Source: Erysipelotrichaceae bacterium (GTDB taxonomy: Bacteria > Bacillota_I > Bacilli_A > RFN20 > CAG-826). Taken from it: DNA of 50,303 nucleotides. Position 1 is the first letter of the stretch. The number at the start of each line of letters is the position of its first letter. The DNA is taken from assembly GCA_015059185.1 (NCBI GenBank), contig SVAY01000011.1, forward strand, positions 1 through 50,303, written 5' to 3'. Positions 42,801-50,303 of the stretch are shown here, in pieces. The notes under the pieces were generated by a model, which saw nothing but the letters and a program-made list of their open reading frames with translations, searched no databases and was not told the origin of the DNA. A program made the translations under genes and the position numbers.

Positions 42801-45140
42801 TTACTTATTGTAAAAACTAGAAATAGCCTCGCTGACCTCTTCTTTTGATAAGACTACTTCATAATTAGACCATTCTTTTTTGAATAAGTCTTGATATTGG
42901 TTAGTCATATACCTCTCGTCAATTAAAAGAACTGCCCCTTTATCTTCCTCACTTCGAATTACCCTACCTACAGCCTGCATAACCTTATTCATTCCTGGGT
43001 AGATATAGGCATAGTTTTTCCCGTCAAACCCATGACTAGAATAATAAGAAGCAATGTTATCACTTACATAATTAATCTTTGGCATACCGATTCCTACTAC
43101 CACCGCTCCAATAAGACGGTCGCTCACTAAATCAATACCTTCAGAAAAACTTCCCCCAATAATCGCGAGACCTAATGTAGTTTTATCTGGATTAAGTTTA
43201 AACGAATCAATAAAAGCTAATTTATCACTTTCTTCCATATCCTTTTCTTGCTTAATAAGCTCATATTCGTCTTGATGAGCTTCAAGTAAAGGAAGGATGT
43301 TATCTAAATATTCATAGCTTGGCAAGAAAACGAGGTAGTTACCAACTTTTGCATTTATAAATGCGCGGATATAATCTACGACTTGTTCATAACTTGCTTC
43401 ACGGTTACGATATTTCACACTGATCTTAGGAGCGACAAGAAGTTTAAAGTTCTCTTTAGGGAATGGAGATTCAAGCTTTAATACTGGAACATCCTCTTTT
43501 CCCCCTAAAGTCGAAATATAATAATCAATTGGCGATAAAGTAGCAGAGAAATAAACCGCTCCTTTTATACGCCCAATGATTGATTTTAAATATTTAGAGG
43601 CATCTAAACAGTGCATCTCTATATCGATGTATTTATGATGCTTTCTCATATTGAATAAGAAGGAGTCTGAAGCAAGATCATAAATCTTTAAGAAGCGATT
43701 GACATTTAAATAAAAATCCAAGAGTTCTTTGCTCACTTCTTTATTATAATTTTTGTTCGCATCAAGCATTACTTCACTAAACTTGGTGAAGACTTTTAAA
43801 GTGGCTTCATCAAAGTAATCAACTTCGTTATTTCCTTCCTTATATTCTTCGTTAATTGTTTTATAGTATTTAGTTAATTTCGCTAATATGGTTTTAAGCG
43901 GTTTATAAGAAGAAGATTTCATGGACTTTTTCGCTTTGCGAAATTCTTCTTCAATTATCGAAGCACTGTACATGTCACGTGACCTATCAACAAGGTTATG
44001 AGCTTCATCAATCAAAGCAAGGTAATGAGATGAATCTTCATCAAAATATCTCTTCATATAACTGATTGGATCAAATAAATAATTATAGTCACATATAATA
44101 ACATCTGAATAGAGGGATAAATCAAGTTCTAACTCAAATGGACAAACTTCATAATTTTGAGCAAGGTTAATTATCGTATTATAATCAAAATCTCGGTATG
44201 TTAATAAAGCGTATTTAAGAATTGCACCAATCTTAGAATAATAGCCTTTTGTATATGGGCATTCATCAGGATTACAACTCTTCCCTTTCATTAAACAAAT
44301 CTTTTCTTTAGCAGTTATCACTATTGAAGTAAGTTTTGCTCCTCTTTCTTGAATGATGTTAGTTGCGTGATGCACGTTTTCTTTCCCGCTTGCTTTTGCG
44401 GTTAAATAAAAAATCTTAGCTTGTTCATCTTTTTCTAAACTTTTAATTGCTGGATATAAAGTTGAAATCGTCTTTCCTATACCAGTAGGAGCTTCAACGA
44501 ATAATTTTCCACCTTTAGATGCAATTGCATAACTATATTTAGATAACTCTTTTTGGCCTTTTCTAAAATGAGAAAAAGGAAAGTTTAATTCTTTTAAAGA
44601 ATTATCTCTTTCGTTTTGCAAAGTCATAATAATATGATAGAACTCTAAATATTCTTCAATATAACCAATGACTTTTTGTTCTAATTCTAAATAAGAATAA
44701 AAATAGCTTTTAATCAATTTATCAGAATGCTTTTTTTGTGAAATATAGGTAAGTCTTAATTCAATGTCCTCTAGTTCATTCGCTTTACAAAACATATAGC
44801 CATATAGTTCTGCTTGTCCAAGGTGCCACGCTAGATTCTCTTCATGGAATGTATTTAAATCCGCGACTGTTGTTTTGATTTCATCAATGACATATTTCTT
44901 TTTGCTCTTTTTAATGATGCCATCCGCTCGCCCTTCAATATGAACTTCGATGTCATCGACAAAAATGGTCGCTTCAAGCGGTATTTCACTTAAATAATTA
45001 TCATTTTGCTTTGACTGATATAAGGCATGAAGAAGCGTACCTTCATTCATACTAGAACGATTAAAAACACGATTATCAATATCGCCAGTTCTTAAAACGA
45101 AATCCACCAATTGGTGAACGCTTAATTCTAGTTTAGCCAT
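42801..45140 (-). CDS. PD-(D/E)XK nuclease fused to a Rad3/XPD-type helicase
   Basis: 779 residues. The N-terminal quarter has a Cas4/RecB-like nuclease pattern: HIEGRADGII, then KYVIDEIKTT (E/D...D-E-x-K) and the QAELYGYMFC helix. A superfamily 2 helicase of DEAD_2/XPD type follows: Walker A EAPTGIGKTISTLYPA (about 215), four Cys for an Fe-S cluster (EKICLMKGKSCNPDECPY and VCPF), DEAH box LIDEAHNLV and motif VI QAVGRVIRSEEDKG. It probably unwinds and cuts DNA in repair. Similar proteins occur in other Bacillota under a DinG-like name. It starts right after fmt (TAAGATG). Confidence 0.9.
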   Translation of the reverse strand: MAKLELSVHQLVDFVLRTGDIDNRVFNRSSMNEGTLLHALYQSKQNDNYLSEIPLEATIFVDDIEVHIEGRADGIIKKSKKKYVIDEIKTTVADLNTFHEENLAWHLGQAELYGYMFCKANELEDIELRLTYISQKKHSDKLIKSYFYSYLELEQKVIGYIEEYLEFYHIIMTLQNERDNSLKELNFPFSHFRKGQKELSKYSYAIASKGGKLFVEAPTGIGKTISTLYPAIKSLEKDEQAKIFYLTAKASGKENVHHATNIIQERGAKLTSIVITAKEKICLMKGKSCNPDECPYTKGYYSKIGAILKYALLTYRDFDYNTIINLAQNYEVCPFELELDLSLYSDVIICDYNYLFDPISYMKRYFDEDSSHYLALIDEAHNLVDRSRDMYSASIIEEEFRKAKKSMKSSSYKPLKTILAKLTKYYKTINEEYKEGNNEVDYFDEATLKVFTKFSEVMLDANKNYNKEVSKELLDFYLNVNRFLKIYDLASDSFLFNMRKHHKYIDIEMHCLDASKYLKSIIGRIKGAVYFSATLSPIDYYISTLGGKEDVPVLKLESPFPKENFKLLVAPKISVKYRNREASYEQVVDYIRAFINAKVGNYLVFLPSYEYLDNILPLLEAHQDEYELIKQEKDMEESDKLAFIDSFKLNPDKTTLGLAIIGGSFSEGIDLVSDRLIGAVVVGIGMPKINYVSDNIASYYSSHGFDGKNYAYIYPGMNKVMQAVGRVIRSEEDKGAVLLIDERYMTNQYQDLFKKEWSNYEVVLSKEEVSEAISSFYNK

Positions 45141-45141
45141 C

Positions 45142-46080
45142 TTATTTTAATAATGTATGTAAAAAGGTTTGATTACCATTAACAAAACTACGGTAATCCA
45201 TTTTGCTTTTTCCTTCTTTTTGAAGTTCTAGTAAAGAAATGATGCCGTTAATGGTCTGTAAATAGATCGCTTCTTTATCACTTTTCACGATCTCACCAAC
45301 TTGACCTAGTATCTCATTAGATATGATGCGTGCTTTATATATTTTGATCTTTCCTTGTTCGCTTATTAAATAGGCGCCAGGTACATCACTTAAGGCTCTA
45401 ATATAGCCGTATATAGTTTCTTTATCTTTAGATAAATCAAGATGTTCTTCTTCTTTTTTAATCATTGGGGCAAATGTCACTTTGCTCTCATCTTGAGGGT
45501 AACCTTTAAGCTTTCCTTTTAAATAAAGTGGGATATATTCTTCCACCATATAGTAAGCAACTTTCGCAAGTTTATCGAATAAACTAGTAGAATTATCATC
45601 TTCATTAATCTTAATTGATTGAGTAGCGTACACTCTTCCAGCATCCATCTCTTTTGTCATTTCCATAAGAGACATACCAGTATATTCTTCGTTATTAATT
45701 AAAGCGTATTGAATAGGAGCGGCTCCACGATATTTAGGTAAGATTGAGCCATGAAGATTTAAGCAACCAAAGCGAGGGATATTAAGAAGTCCTTCCGGTA
45801 AGATTTGGCCATAGGCTAAAGTAATGATTAAATCCGGATTAATCTCATTTACAAATTCATATTCTTTTCTAATCTTAATAGGTTGATAAACAGGAATATT
45901 ATACTTAAGGGCTACTTCTTTAGTAGGAGTAGGCATAATGATATGCTTTCTACCCACTGGTTTATCAGGTTGAGAGATAACTCCTACAATATTAAAACCA
46001 TATTGAATCATCCTCTCTAGAACATAACTAGAGATACTTGGAGTTCCCATAAATAGAATACGTGCTTCATTATATTTCAT
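45142..46080 (-). CDS. fmt: Methionyl-tRNA formyltransferase
   Basis: Formylates Met on initiator tRNA using 10-formyl-THF. 312 residues from ATG 46080, the family length; a TTG 39 nt upstream would add an atypical tail. N-terminal ARILFMGTPSISSYVLERM, the folate-site motif GCLNLHGSILPKYRGAAPIQ with Asn, His and a later Asp (MTKEMDAGRVYA), then the C-terminal OB domain. The promoter at 46090-46119 ends 9 nt before the ATG, so the leader is only a few bases. Confidence 0.96.
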   Translation of the reverse strand: MKYNEARILFMGTPSISSYVLERMIQYGFNIVGVISQPDKPVGRKHIIMPTPTKEVALKYNIPVYQPIKIRKEYEFVNEINPDLIITLAYGQILPEGLLNIPRFGCLNLHGSILPKYRGAAPIQYALINNEEYTGMSLMEMTKEMDAGRVYATQSIKINEDDNSTSLFDKLAKVAYYMVEEYIPLYLKGKLKGYPQDESKVTFAPMIKKEEEHLDLSKDKETIYGYIRALSDVPGAYLISEQGKIKIYKARIISNEILGQVGEIVKSDKEAIYLQTINGIISLLELQKEGKSKMDYRSFVNGNQTFLHTLLK

Positions 46081-46089
46081 ATCTCCACC

Positions 46090-46119
46090 ACTATATCTTA
46101 AAAAGATATTTATTTCCAA
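46090..46119 (-). promoter_or_regulatory. fmt promoter, nearly leaderless
   Basis: TTGGAA (46114-46119), an 18-nt spacer and TATAGT (46090-46095), with 9 nt between the -10 box and the fmt ATG. The region is shared with the divergent yfcE promoter. Confidence 0.5.
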
Positions 46120-46134
46120 TGTTTCTACTCTTTA

Positions 46135-46163
46135 TTGTAAATAAATAGTTTTTTTATTATCAT
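46135..46163 (+). promoter_or_regulatory. yfcE promoter, apparently leaderless
   Basis: TTGTAA (46135-46140), a 17-nt spacer and TATCAT (46158-46163), 8 nt before the ATG. The GAGG in this gap is too close to the ATG to work as a normal ribosome-binding site. Confidence 0.5.
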
Positions 46164-46171
46164 ATTGAGGT

Positions 46172-46858
46172 ATGAAGATACTTATAGTAAGTGATTCTCA
46201 TGGTCATAATGAGATTATTGACGACCTTATAAGAGATAACAAAGATGTAGATATTTTTCTCCATGCCGGAGATAGCGAAGTTCCTAGTTATACCCTCTAC
46301 CCATTCCGCGTGGTAAGAGGTAACTGTGACTACACTTTTGATATGCCTATTGAATTTATTATCCCTTCTCCTTTTGGTAACATCTTGTTACGTCATAAGG
46401 ATGATCGTCCAGTTAGCTATTTAAAAGAGCACGACATCAAAATCTATATCCACGGCCACACTCATGTGAAAGAATGCTACAAGAAAAATGGAATCTGTTA
46501 TATCAATCCCGGTTCCTTAGTCTATCCACGTGATAAAGATAGTAGCTATGCGGTTTTAAAAAGCGATGAAAAAAACTGCTATCTTGCATTCTACCGAGTC
46601 GAAGATAAGAAGTTCCTTAAAGCTTATAAAATATATGTAAGCGATGGAAACGGACACTTTATCGACGCTCCAACTGTCAAAAAGACAGAGATGGAAGAAA
46701 TGTACGAATCACTGAAAGAACTCCATTTCAACGCTCTCAAAGAGCAAGAAAGAGTTGAACAAGAAAATATAAAACAAGAGGAAAAGGATGAAATAGATTT
46801 ATCTACTCTAGAGCCAGACCCTCTTACCCCATTTATAAAAGAAGAAAAGGAAGAATAA
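46172..46858 (+). CDS. YfcE/MJ0936-family metallophosphoesterase with acidic tail
   Basis: 228 residues. The phosphoesterase core (1-160) has all metal motifs: SDSHGH, LHAGDSE, RGNCD, LLRHKD and IHGHTHVKE, with YINPGSLVYPRD after them. Family members hydrolyse phosphodiesters in vitro with Mn2+; the natural substrate is unknown. The C-terminal extra region (about 165-228) is charged and probably helical. One base separates its stop from the adenylation-carrier gene, so the two form an operon. Confidence 0.9.
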   Translation: MKILIVSDSHGHNEIIDDLIRDNKDVDIFLHAGDSEVPSYTLYPFRVVRGNCDYTFDMPIEFIIPSPFGNILLRHKDDRPVSYLKEHDIKIYIHGHTHVKECYKKNGICYINPGSLVYPRDKDSSYAVLKSDEKNCYLAFYRVEDKKFLKAYKIYVSDGNGHFIDAPTVKKTEMEEMYESLKELHFNALKEQERVEQENIKQEEKDEIDLSTLEPDPLTPFIKEEKEE

Positions 46859-46859
46859 A

Positions 46860-48872
46860 ATGAACGCGAATGAACAAGCAAAAGTCAAAGAATTTTTAGG
46901 ACGTGCCGAAGAGCTCCTTAAAACTTCGATGAAGATGGAAGATATTTTCCGTCTTACAATGAACAATAACTCAAAACAAAGAGCAGCAATCTACGTCAAC
47001 GATAAAGGTAAGACCAGACACTATAAATATAGCAAGATGAAAAAGCATGCTTATCAATTTGCTAGTGTCATCGCTCAAGACCTCTATCAAGAAAAGAAAG
47101 GACTCCCACTCGTTCTTAAACTTGCTAACTGCCCACGTTGGGGTGAACTTTTCTGGGCCATCTTAATGGCAGGATATAAGCCACTTTTAATTGATGCTAA
47201 AACATCTAAAGATGGTACACAAAACTTGATTAACCAAGCTCACGCTATTGCAATCATCACTGATGATGCTTATGAATATAATGTCTTAAAGATTTCTATT
47301 AACGAATTTATTGAAAATCGTTTACATCAATCTTATTCATTCGCCACTACTTGGGAGAATGAAGTTATCTTCTGTTCTAGTGGTACAACTGGCGACGTTA
47401 AACTTATGGTCTTTAACGGCTATAACTTATGTCATCAAATCTGTTCTAGCTTAGAAATGGGAGATACCACTAAAGACTTAATGTATCCAAAGAGCATGGG
47501 TAAGATTAATATCTTAGCAATGATCCCTTTCCATCATATATTCGGTTTCGTGGCAGTCTTCTTATGGTTCTCATTCTATGGTAAGACTCTAGTCTATCCA
47601 CCATCAATGAGCGCTTCCGAAATTCAAAAATTATGTCAAAAGGCAAGAGTCAGTCATATCTTCTCTGTCCCATTATTCTGGGATTCTTTAGCCTTAACTA
47701 TTGAAAGAAAAGCTGCTTTAGAAAGCCCTAATAAACAAAAATTGTTTAACGCCTGCGTTGGTTATCGTACCGGTAAACTAAGTAGAGAAGAAGCTGGACA
47801 AGGCGCCACTAATATCGTAAGAGATACCATTCAAAGAAGCTTACTTGGTACTTCCGTTAGATATTGTATCTCTGGTGGCGGTTATTTAAATAATAAGACC
47901 GCAACCATCATTAATGGTGTTGGCTATCCTTTATATAATGGATATGGCATGACCGAAATCGGTGTTACTTCAGTTGAGCTCTCTCCAGAAGTTGAAATTA
48001 GACTTAAAGGATCAATTGGTAAACCACTTCACGGTGTCCAATATAAACTCAAACCACGTGATAAGAAAAAGAATGAAGGCGAACTCTATGTCAAGAGTGA
48101 AGCTATTCACGTGAGAGAAATTATCGCAGGTGAAGAAAAAGAAACCACTCTTGACGAAGAAGGTTATTTTGCAACTGGCGATATTGCTGAAAAAGATGCG
48201 ACCAATAACTACTACATCAAAGGCAGGATTAAAGACATCATCATTAACGCTGATGGAGAAAACATTTTCCCTGATGAACTTGAACTTTTCTTTAAGAAAA
48301 TCGAAGGAATTAAGAACTTATGTGTCTTAGGTGTTGCGATTAAAGCAAGCCAAAATGAAGATGTTGTGTTAGTTATTGAAGTTGATAATTCTATCACTGA
48401 TGAAGCTCTTAAGAAGTTAGAACAAGAAGCTCTTGAAGTAGGTAAACATTTACCAAAGGGTACTAAGATTTCTAAGATCTACCTTTCTAGAAATAAACTC
48501 CCACTCGCGAACAACATGAAAGTTAAACGTTATGTTATTAAAAAAGCAATTGAAGCTAAATCTAATGACTACATACTTTTAGGTGCGAAAAAAGAAATGA
48601 AAAAATTTGAAGGATTTGATGAAGAAACCATTAAATCCATCTTAGAACCTATGAGAGATATCTTCTCTAAAATCTTGATCTTACCAAAATTTAAGATTGA
48701 AGATGGGGCCCACTGGATCAATGATTTAGGTGGTGATTCCATGAACTATGTTGAACTCGTTCTCAAGGTTCAAGAAACATTCAATGTCACTATTCCAGAA
48801 GAATTATATGGTCAATTAACATGTATCAATGACTTCGTTGAAGAAGTTGCAAAACTGAAAAAGAAGAAATAA
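46860..48872 (+). CDS. AMP-forming acyl/aminoacyl ligase fused to a carrier protein domain
   Basis: 670 residues. The adenylation domain (about 20-560) has core motifs FCSSGTTGDVKLM (A3), YNGYGMTEIG (A5), YFATGDIAEKD (A7), YIKGRIKDIIINADGENI (A8) and the C-terminal Lys region PLANNMKVKR (A10). A carrier domain follows (about 595-665) with the phosphopantetheine site LGGDSMNYVEL. Such A-T didomain proteins activate an acid as AMP ester and load it on their own carrier. No condensation or ketosynthase domain is near. A fatty acid substrate is more likely than an amino acid (general ligase look), but this is inference. AAGGAAG precedes the ATG. Confidence 0.9.
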   Translation: MNANEQAKVKEFLGRAEELLKTSMKMEDIFRLTMNNNSKQRAAIYVNDKGKTRHYKYSKMKKHAYQFASVIAQDLYQEKKGLPLVLKLANCPRWGELFWAILMAGYKPLLIDAKTSKDGTQNLINQAHAIAIITDDAYEYNVLKISINEFIENRLHQSYSFATTWENEVIFCSSGTTGDVKLMVFNGYNLCHQICSSLEMGDTTKDLMYPKSMGKINILAMIPFHHIFGFVAVFLWFSFYGKTLVYPPSMSASEIQKLCQKARVSHIFSVPLFWDSLALTIERKAALESPNKQKLFNACVGYRTGKLSREEAGQGATNIVRDTIQRSLLGTSVRYCISGGGYLNNKTATIINGVGYPLYNGYGMTEIGVTSVELSPEVEIRLKGSIGKPLHGVQYKLKPRDKKKNEGELYVKSEAIHVREIIAGEEKETTLDEEGYFATGDIAEKDATNNYYIKGRIKDIIINADGENIFPDELELFFKKIEGIKNLCVLGVAIKASQNEDVVLVIEVDNSITDEALKKLEQEALEVGKHLPKGTKISKIYLSRNKLPLANNMKVKRYVIKKAIEAKSNDYILLGAKKEMKKFEGFDEETIKSILEPMRDIFSKILILPKFKIEDGAHWINDLGGDSMNYVELVLKVQETFNVTIPEELYGQLTCINDFVEEVAKLKKKK

Positions 48873-48886
48873 TTGTCAATTTATAA

Positions 48887-48915
48887 TTGATAATTGAATT
48901 AACATTTGATAGTAT
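48887..48915 (+). promoter_or_regulatory. rpsT promoter
   Basis: TTGATA (48887-48892), a 17-nt spacer and TAGTAT (48910-48915), with a leader of about 25 nt carrying GAGGT. Confidence 0.6.
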
Positions 48916-48946
48916 AAGACGCGACGTCTAAAGAAGAGGTAACAAA

Positions 48947-49210
48947 ATGGCAAACATTAAATCACAAATCAAACGTATCCGCACTAACGAAGATGCAAGA
49001 TTAAGAAACAAATCCGCTAAGAGTGCTATCCGTACTGCAATGAAGAATGTCAGATTAGCAGTTGAAGCTAAGGATAAAGCTAAAGCTCTCGAAGCTGAAA
49101 AGGTTGCTTATAAATTAATCGATAAGTCCGTCAGTGACGGTGTCCAACACGCAAATACTGGTGCAAGACAAAAGAGCACCATTGCCCGTTTAGTTAAATC
49201 ATTAGATTAA
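48947..49210 (+). CDS. rpsT: 30S ribosomal protein S20
   Basis: 87-residue basic helical protein binding 16S rRNA: MANIKSQIKRIRTNEDARLR at the start, then SAIRTAMKNVRLAVEA and HANTGARQKSTIARLVKSL at the end, all typical. GAGGT ribosome-binding site. It is convergent with holA, with 4 nt between the stops; Bacillus also has holA and rpsT next to each other in opposite directions. Confidence 0.98.
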   Translation: MANIKSQIKRIRTNEDARLRNKSAKSAIRTAMKNVRLAVEAKDKAKALEAEKVAYKLIDKSVSDGVQHANTGARQKSTIARLVKSLD

Positions 49211-49214
49211 TTTA

Positions 49215-50177
49215 TTAATCTTGATTGAATTTAATCAAGAACATTTCTAAAGCATAATAGCGGTCTACTTGACCGCTTTTAATTTGATAATCAAGATTAA
49301 ATAACTCATCAAGAGTTCTTCTAATCTTCTTTTCATCGATACTATAGACTTGACGTGCAATTACTGCAGCACGAGTCTCTTTAATCTTTAATGTATCGGC
49401 GATATCTTTATTATTCATTCTTTGAGATACGAGATATTTCACTTCATGTAGTAATCTAAATTGATTACCAAGAGTCGAGATAATTCTTACAGGTTCAATG
49501 TTTTGTTCCACTAGATCTCTATAGACCTTAATAGCAAAATCTTCTTTCTTACTAATTAAATTGTTATAAATCAAAAAAACATTCTCTTCAAGCGGCTTCA
49601 CTACCATTAAATTGATATCAGCGTAAGTAATATGAGGAGTATATAAGATTAATTTATTAACGGTGTTACGGAGTAATGCAACATCTCCACCAGTTCTTCT
49701 AGCCAGTTCACTTGCCGCATCTTTATCAATCTCCGCTCCACTCTTTTTAATTAAGGAATAAACATAATCAAGCCATTGATCTTCACTCACTTGGCCTAAG
49801 CATAATACTTTACCCACTTCATTAACAATGTTAATGACACTACCCTTTTTATCTATATCAGATTCATAGACGGTTAAAATTAAAGTAGTCATCTCATCGA
49901 TATTCTTTAAATATGATAAGAATTCTTTATATTCTTTACTTTCTTTAAGAGTTTTAGTTTCTTTTACTAAGAAGTTACAGTTTTCTACCACGACAACTTT
50001 TGCATCATAGCCTAATGGAGTTAATGTGGCTTCATCAATGATAGCTTGTAAACTTACTTCAGTTGCATCTAGTTTCACATAATTCATCTCATCAGGCGTA
50101 CCTAAAACTTCCTTCGCAATGCTTTTAAAGCGATGTTGAATAGTAAAAGGTTGATTACCGTAAATTAGATATAACAT
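49215..50177 (-). CDS. holA: DNA polymerase III delta subunit
   Basis: Clamp-loader subunit that opens the beta clamp. 320 residues with the N-terminal AAA-like fold (MLYLIYGNQPFTIQHRFKSI), VVVENCNFLV, the region ELARRTGGDVALLRNTVNKL (about 163-182) and a helical collar (IISTLGNQFRLLHEV). No Shine-Dalgarno site; TATAAT ends 7 nt before the ATG, so leaderless. Confidence 0.96.
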   Translation of the reverse strand: MLYLIYGNQPFTIQHRFKSIAKEVLGTPDEMNYVKLDATEVSLQAIIDEATLTPLGYDAKVVVVENCNFLVKETKTLKESKEYKEFLSYLKNIDEMTTLILTVYESDIDKKGSVINIVNEVGKVLCLGQVSEDQWLDYVYSLIKKSGAEIDKDAASELARRTGGDVALLRNTVNKLILYTPHITYADINLMVVKPLEENVFLIYNNLISKKEDFAIKVYRDLVEQNIEPVRIISTLGNQFRLLHEVKYLVSQRMNNKDIADTLKIKETRAAVIARQVYSIDEKKIRRTLDELFNLDYQIKSGQVDRYYALEMFLIKFNQD

Positions 50178-50184
50178 TATTTAA

Positions 50185-50214
50185 ATTATATATTCTCTTC
50201 ACTTAAAAAGTGAA
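50185..50214 (-). promoter_or_regulatory. holA promoter with overlapping palindrome, apparently leaderless
   Basis: TTCACT (50209-50214), an 18-nt spacer and consensus TATAAT (50185-50190), 7 nt before the ATG. A perfect inverted repeat TTCACTT/AAGTGAA (50198-50214) covers the -35 box, a possible operator. Confidence 0.55.
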
Positions 50215-50226
50215 TAATAGATGTTT

Positions 50227-50303
50227 TTTTGAGTTCCCCGTTTTTTGAAAGGAGTTGATGAAGGAAGCGATAAAATCGCTATAAATGCCATTAAAATCTA
50301 GGA
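50227..50303. repeat. Terminal inverted repeat, right copy
   Basis: Exact reverse complement of 1-77. On the plus strand it reads outward through AAAGGAG and a hairpin (AGCGAT/ATCGCT), with an ATG at 50285-50287 whose frame (MPLKSR) stays open to the contig end. Confidence 0.95.

Noticed and set aside
49218..49238. Hairpin CTTGATT/AATCAAG at the convergent ends of rpsT and holA
   Set aside because: It lies in holA coding sequence and has no T run on either strand, so I do not call it a terminator.
1..50303. CRISPR arrays, tRNA, rRNA, tmRNA, prophage genes
   Set aside because: No regularly spaced repeats, no T-loop/anticodon patterns in the intergenic gaps and no phage structural genes were seen; the gaps are short and mostly accounted for by promoters, leaders and terminators.

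Overview
The window looks like one complete contig from an AT-rich member of the Bacillota (class Bacilli). Gene order follows the Bacillus subtilis chromosome over long stretches. Two features point to an uncultured, reduced, mollicute-like lineage: a lon-tig-TPR-like gene block that mycoplasmas also have, and the absence of the shape, division and sporulation genes expected in these positions. TGA is read as stop and Trp is TGG, so the code is standard. I saw no rRNA, tRNA, CRISPR array or recognisable prophage. Almost all genes are on the minus strand; only yfcE, an adenylation-carrier protein gene, rpsT and a small antisense RNA are on the plus strand.

Layout from left to right. (1) 1-481: a 77-bp repeat that recurs inverted at the other contig end, then a compact type I toxin-antitoxin-like locus. 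(2) 482-3843: Na+/Ca2+-type exchanger, deoB and xerD, transcribed leftward behind a probable yybP-ykoY manganese riboswitch. (3) 3852-14736: relA-hisS-aspS-tkt-nusB-xseA-xseB-dxs, a stringent-response, translation and metabolism operon. (4) 14858-20519: recJ, a divergent fused secDF, a lipoprotein and a gene remnant. (5) 20516-26281: rplU-prp-rpmA, then a GT2 glycosyltransferase-obg-nadE-small membrane protein-ruvA-ruvB operon. (6) 26282-27330: radC, a frameshifted basic mini-ORF and a bacteriocin-like peptide. (7) 27455-30279: valS with its T-box. (8) 30288-35465: engB, lon, tig and a TPR-like gene. (9) 35524-38048: a membrane protein with BspA-type leucine-rich repeats, and malQ. (10) 38133-46080: hemW, a small membrane protein, a degenerate Fic protein, lepA, a nuclease-helicase and fmt. 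(11) 46172-50177: yfcE and the adenylation-carrier gene, rpsT, and convergent holA.

Most of the window is housekeeping: replication and repair (holA, recJ, ruvAB, xseAB, radC, xerD), translation (aspS, hisS, valS, fmt, lepA, L21, L27, S20), protein quality control and export (lon, tig, secDF) and central metabolism (tkt, dxs, deoB, malQ, nadE). The unusual material is in the small genes and regulatory DNA. The toxin-like peptide at 179-256 and the bacteriocin-like peptide at 27141-27320 lie 27 kb apart but share an ungapped 50-bp upstream element (42 of 50 identical) that resembles an ECF-sigma promoter, so they may belong to one peptide regulon. Several transcription units (xerD, relA, fmt, yfcE, holA) appear to be leaderless. 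Other notable points are a Fic protein without its catalytic motif, a SecDF without its proton-relay aspartates, and a manganese riboswitch ahead of a recombinase gene.
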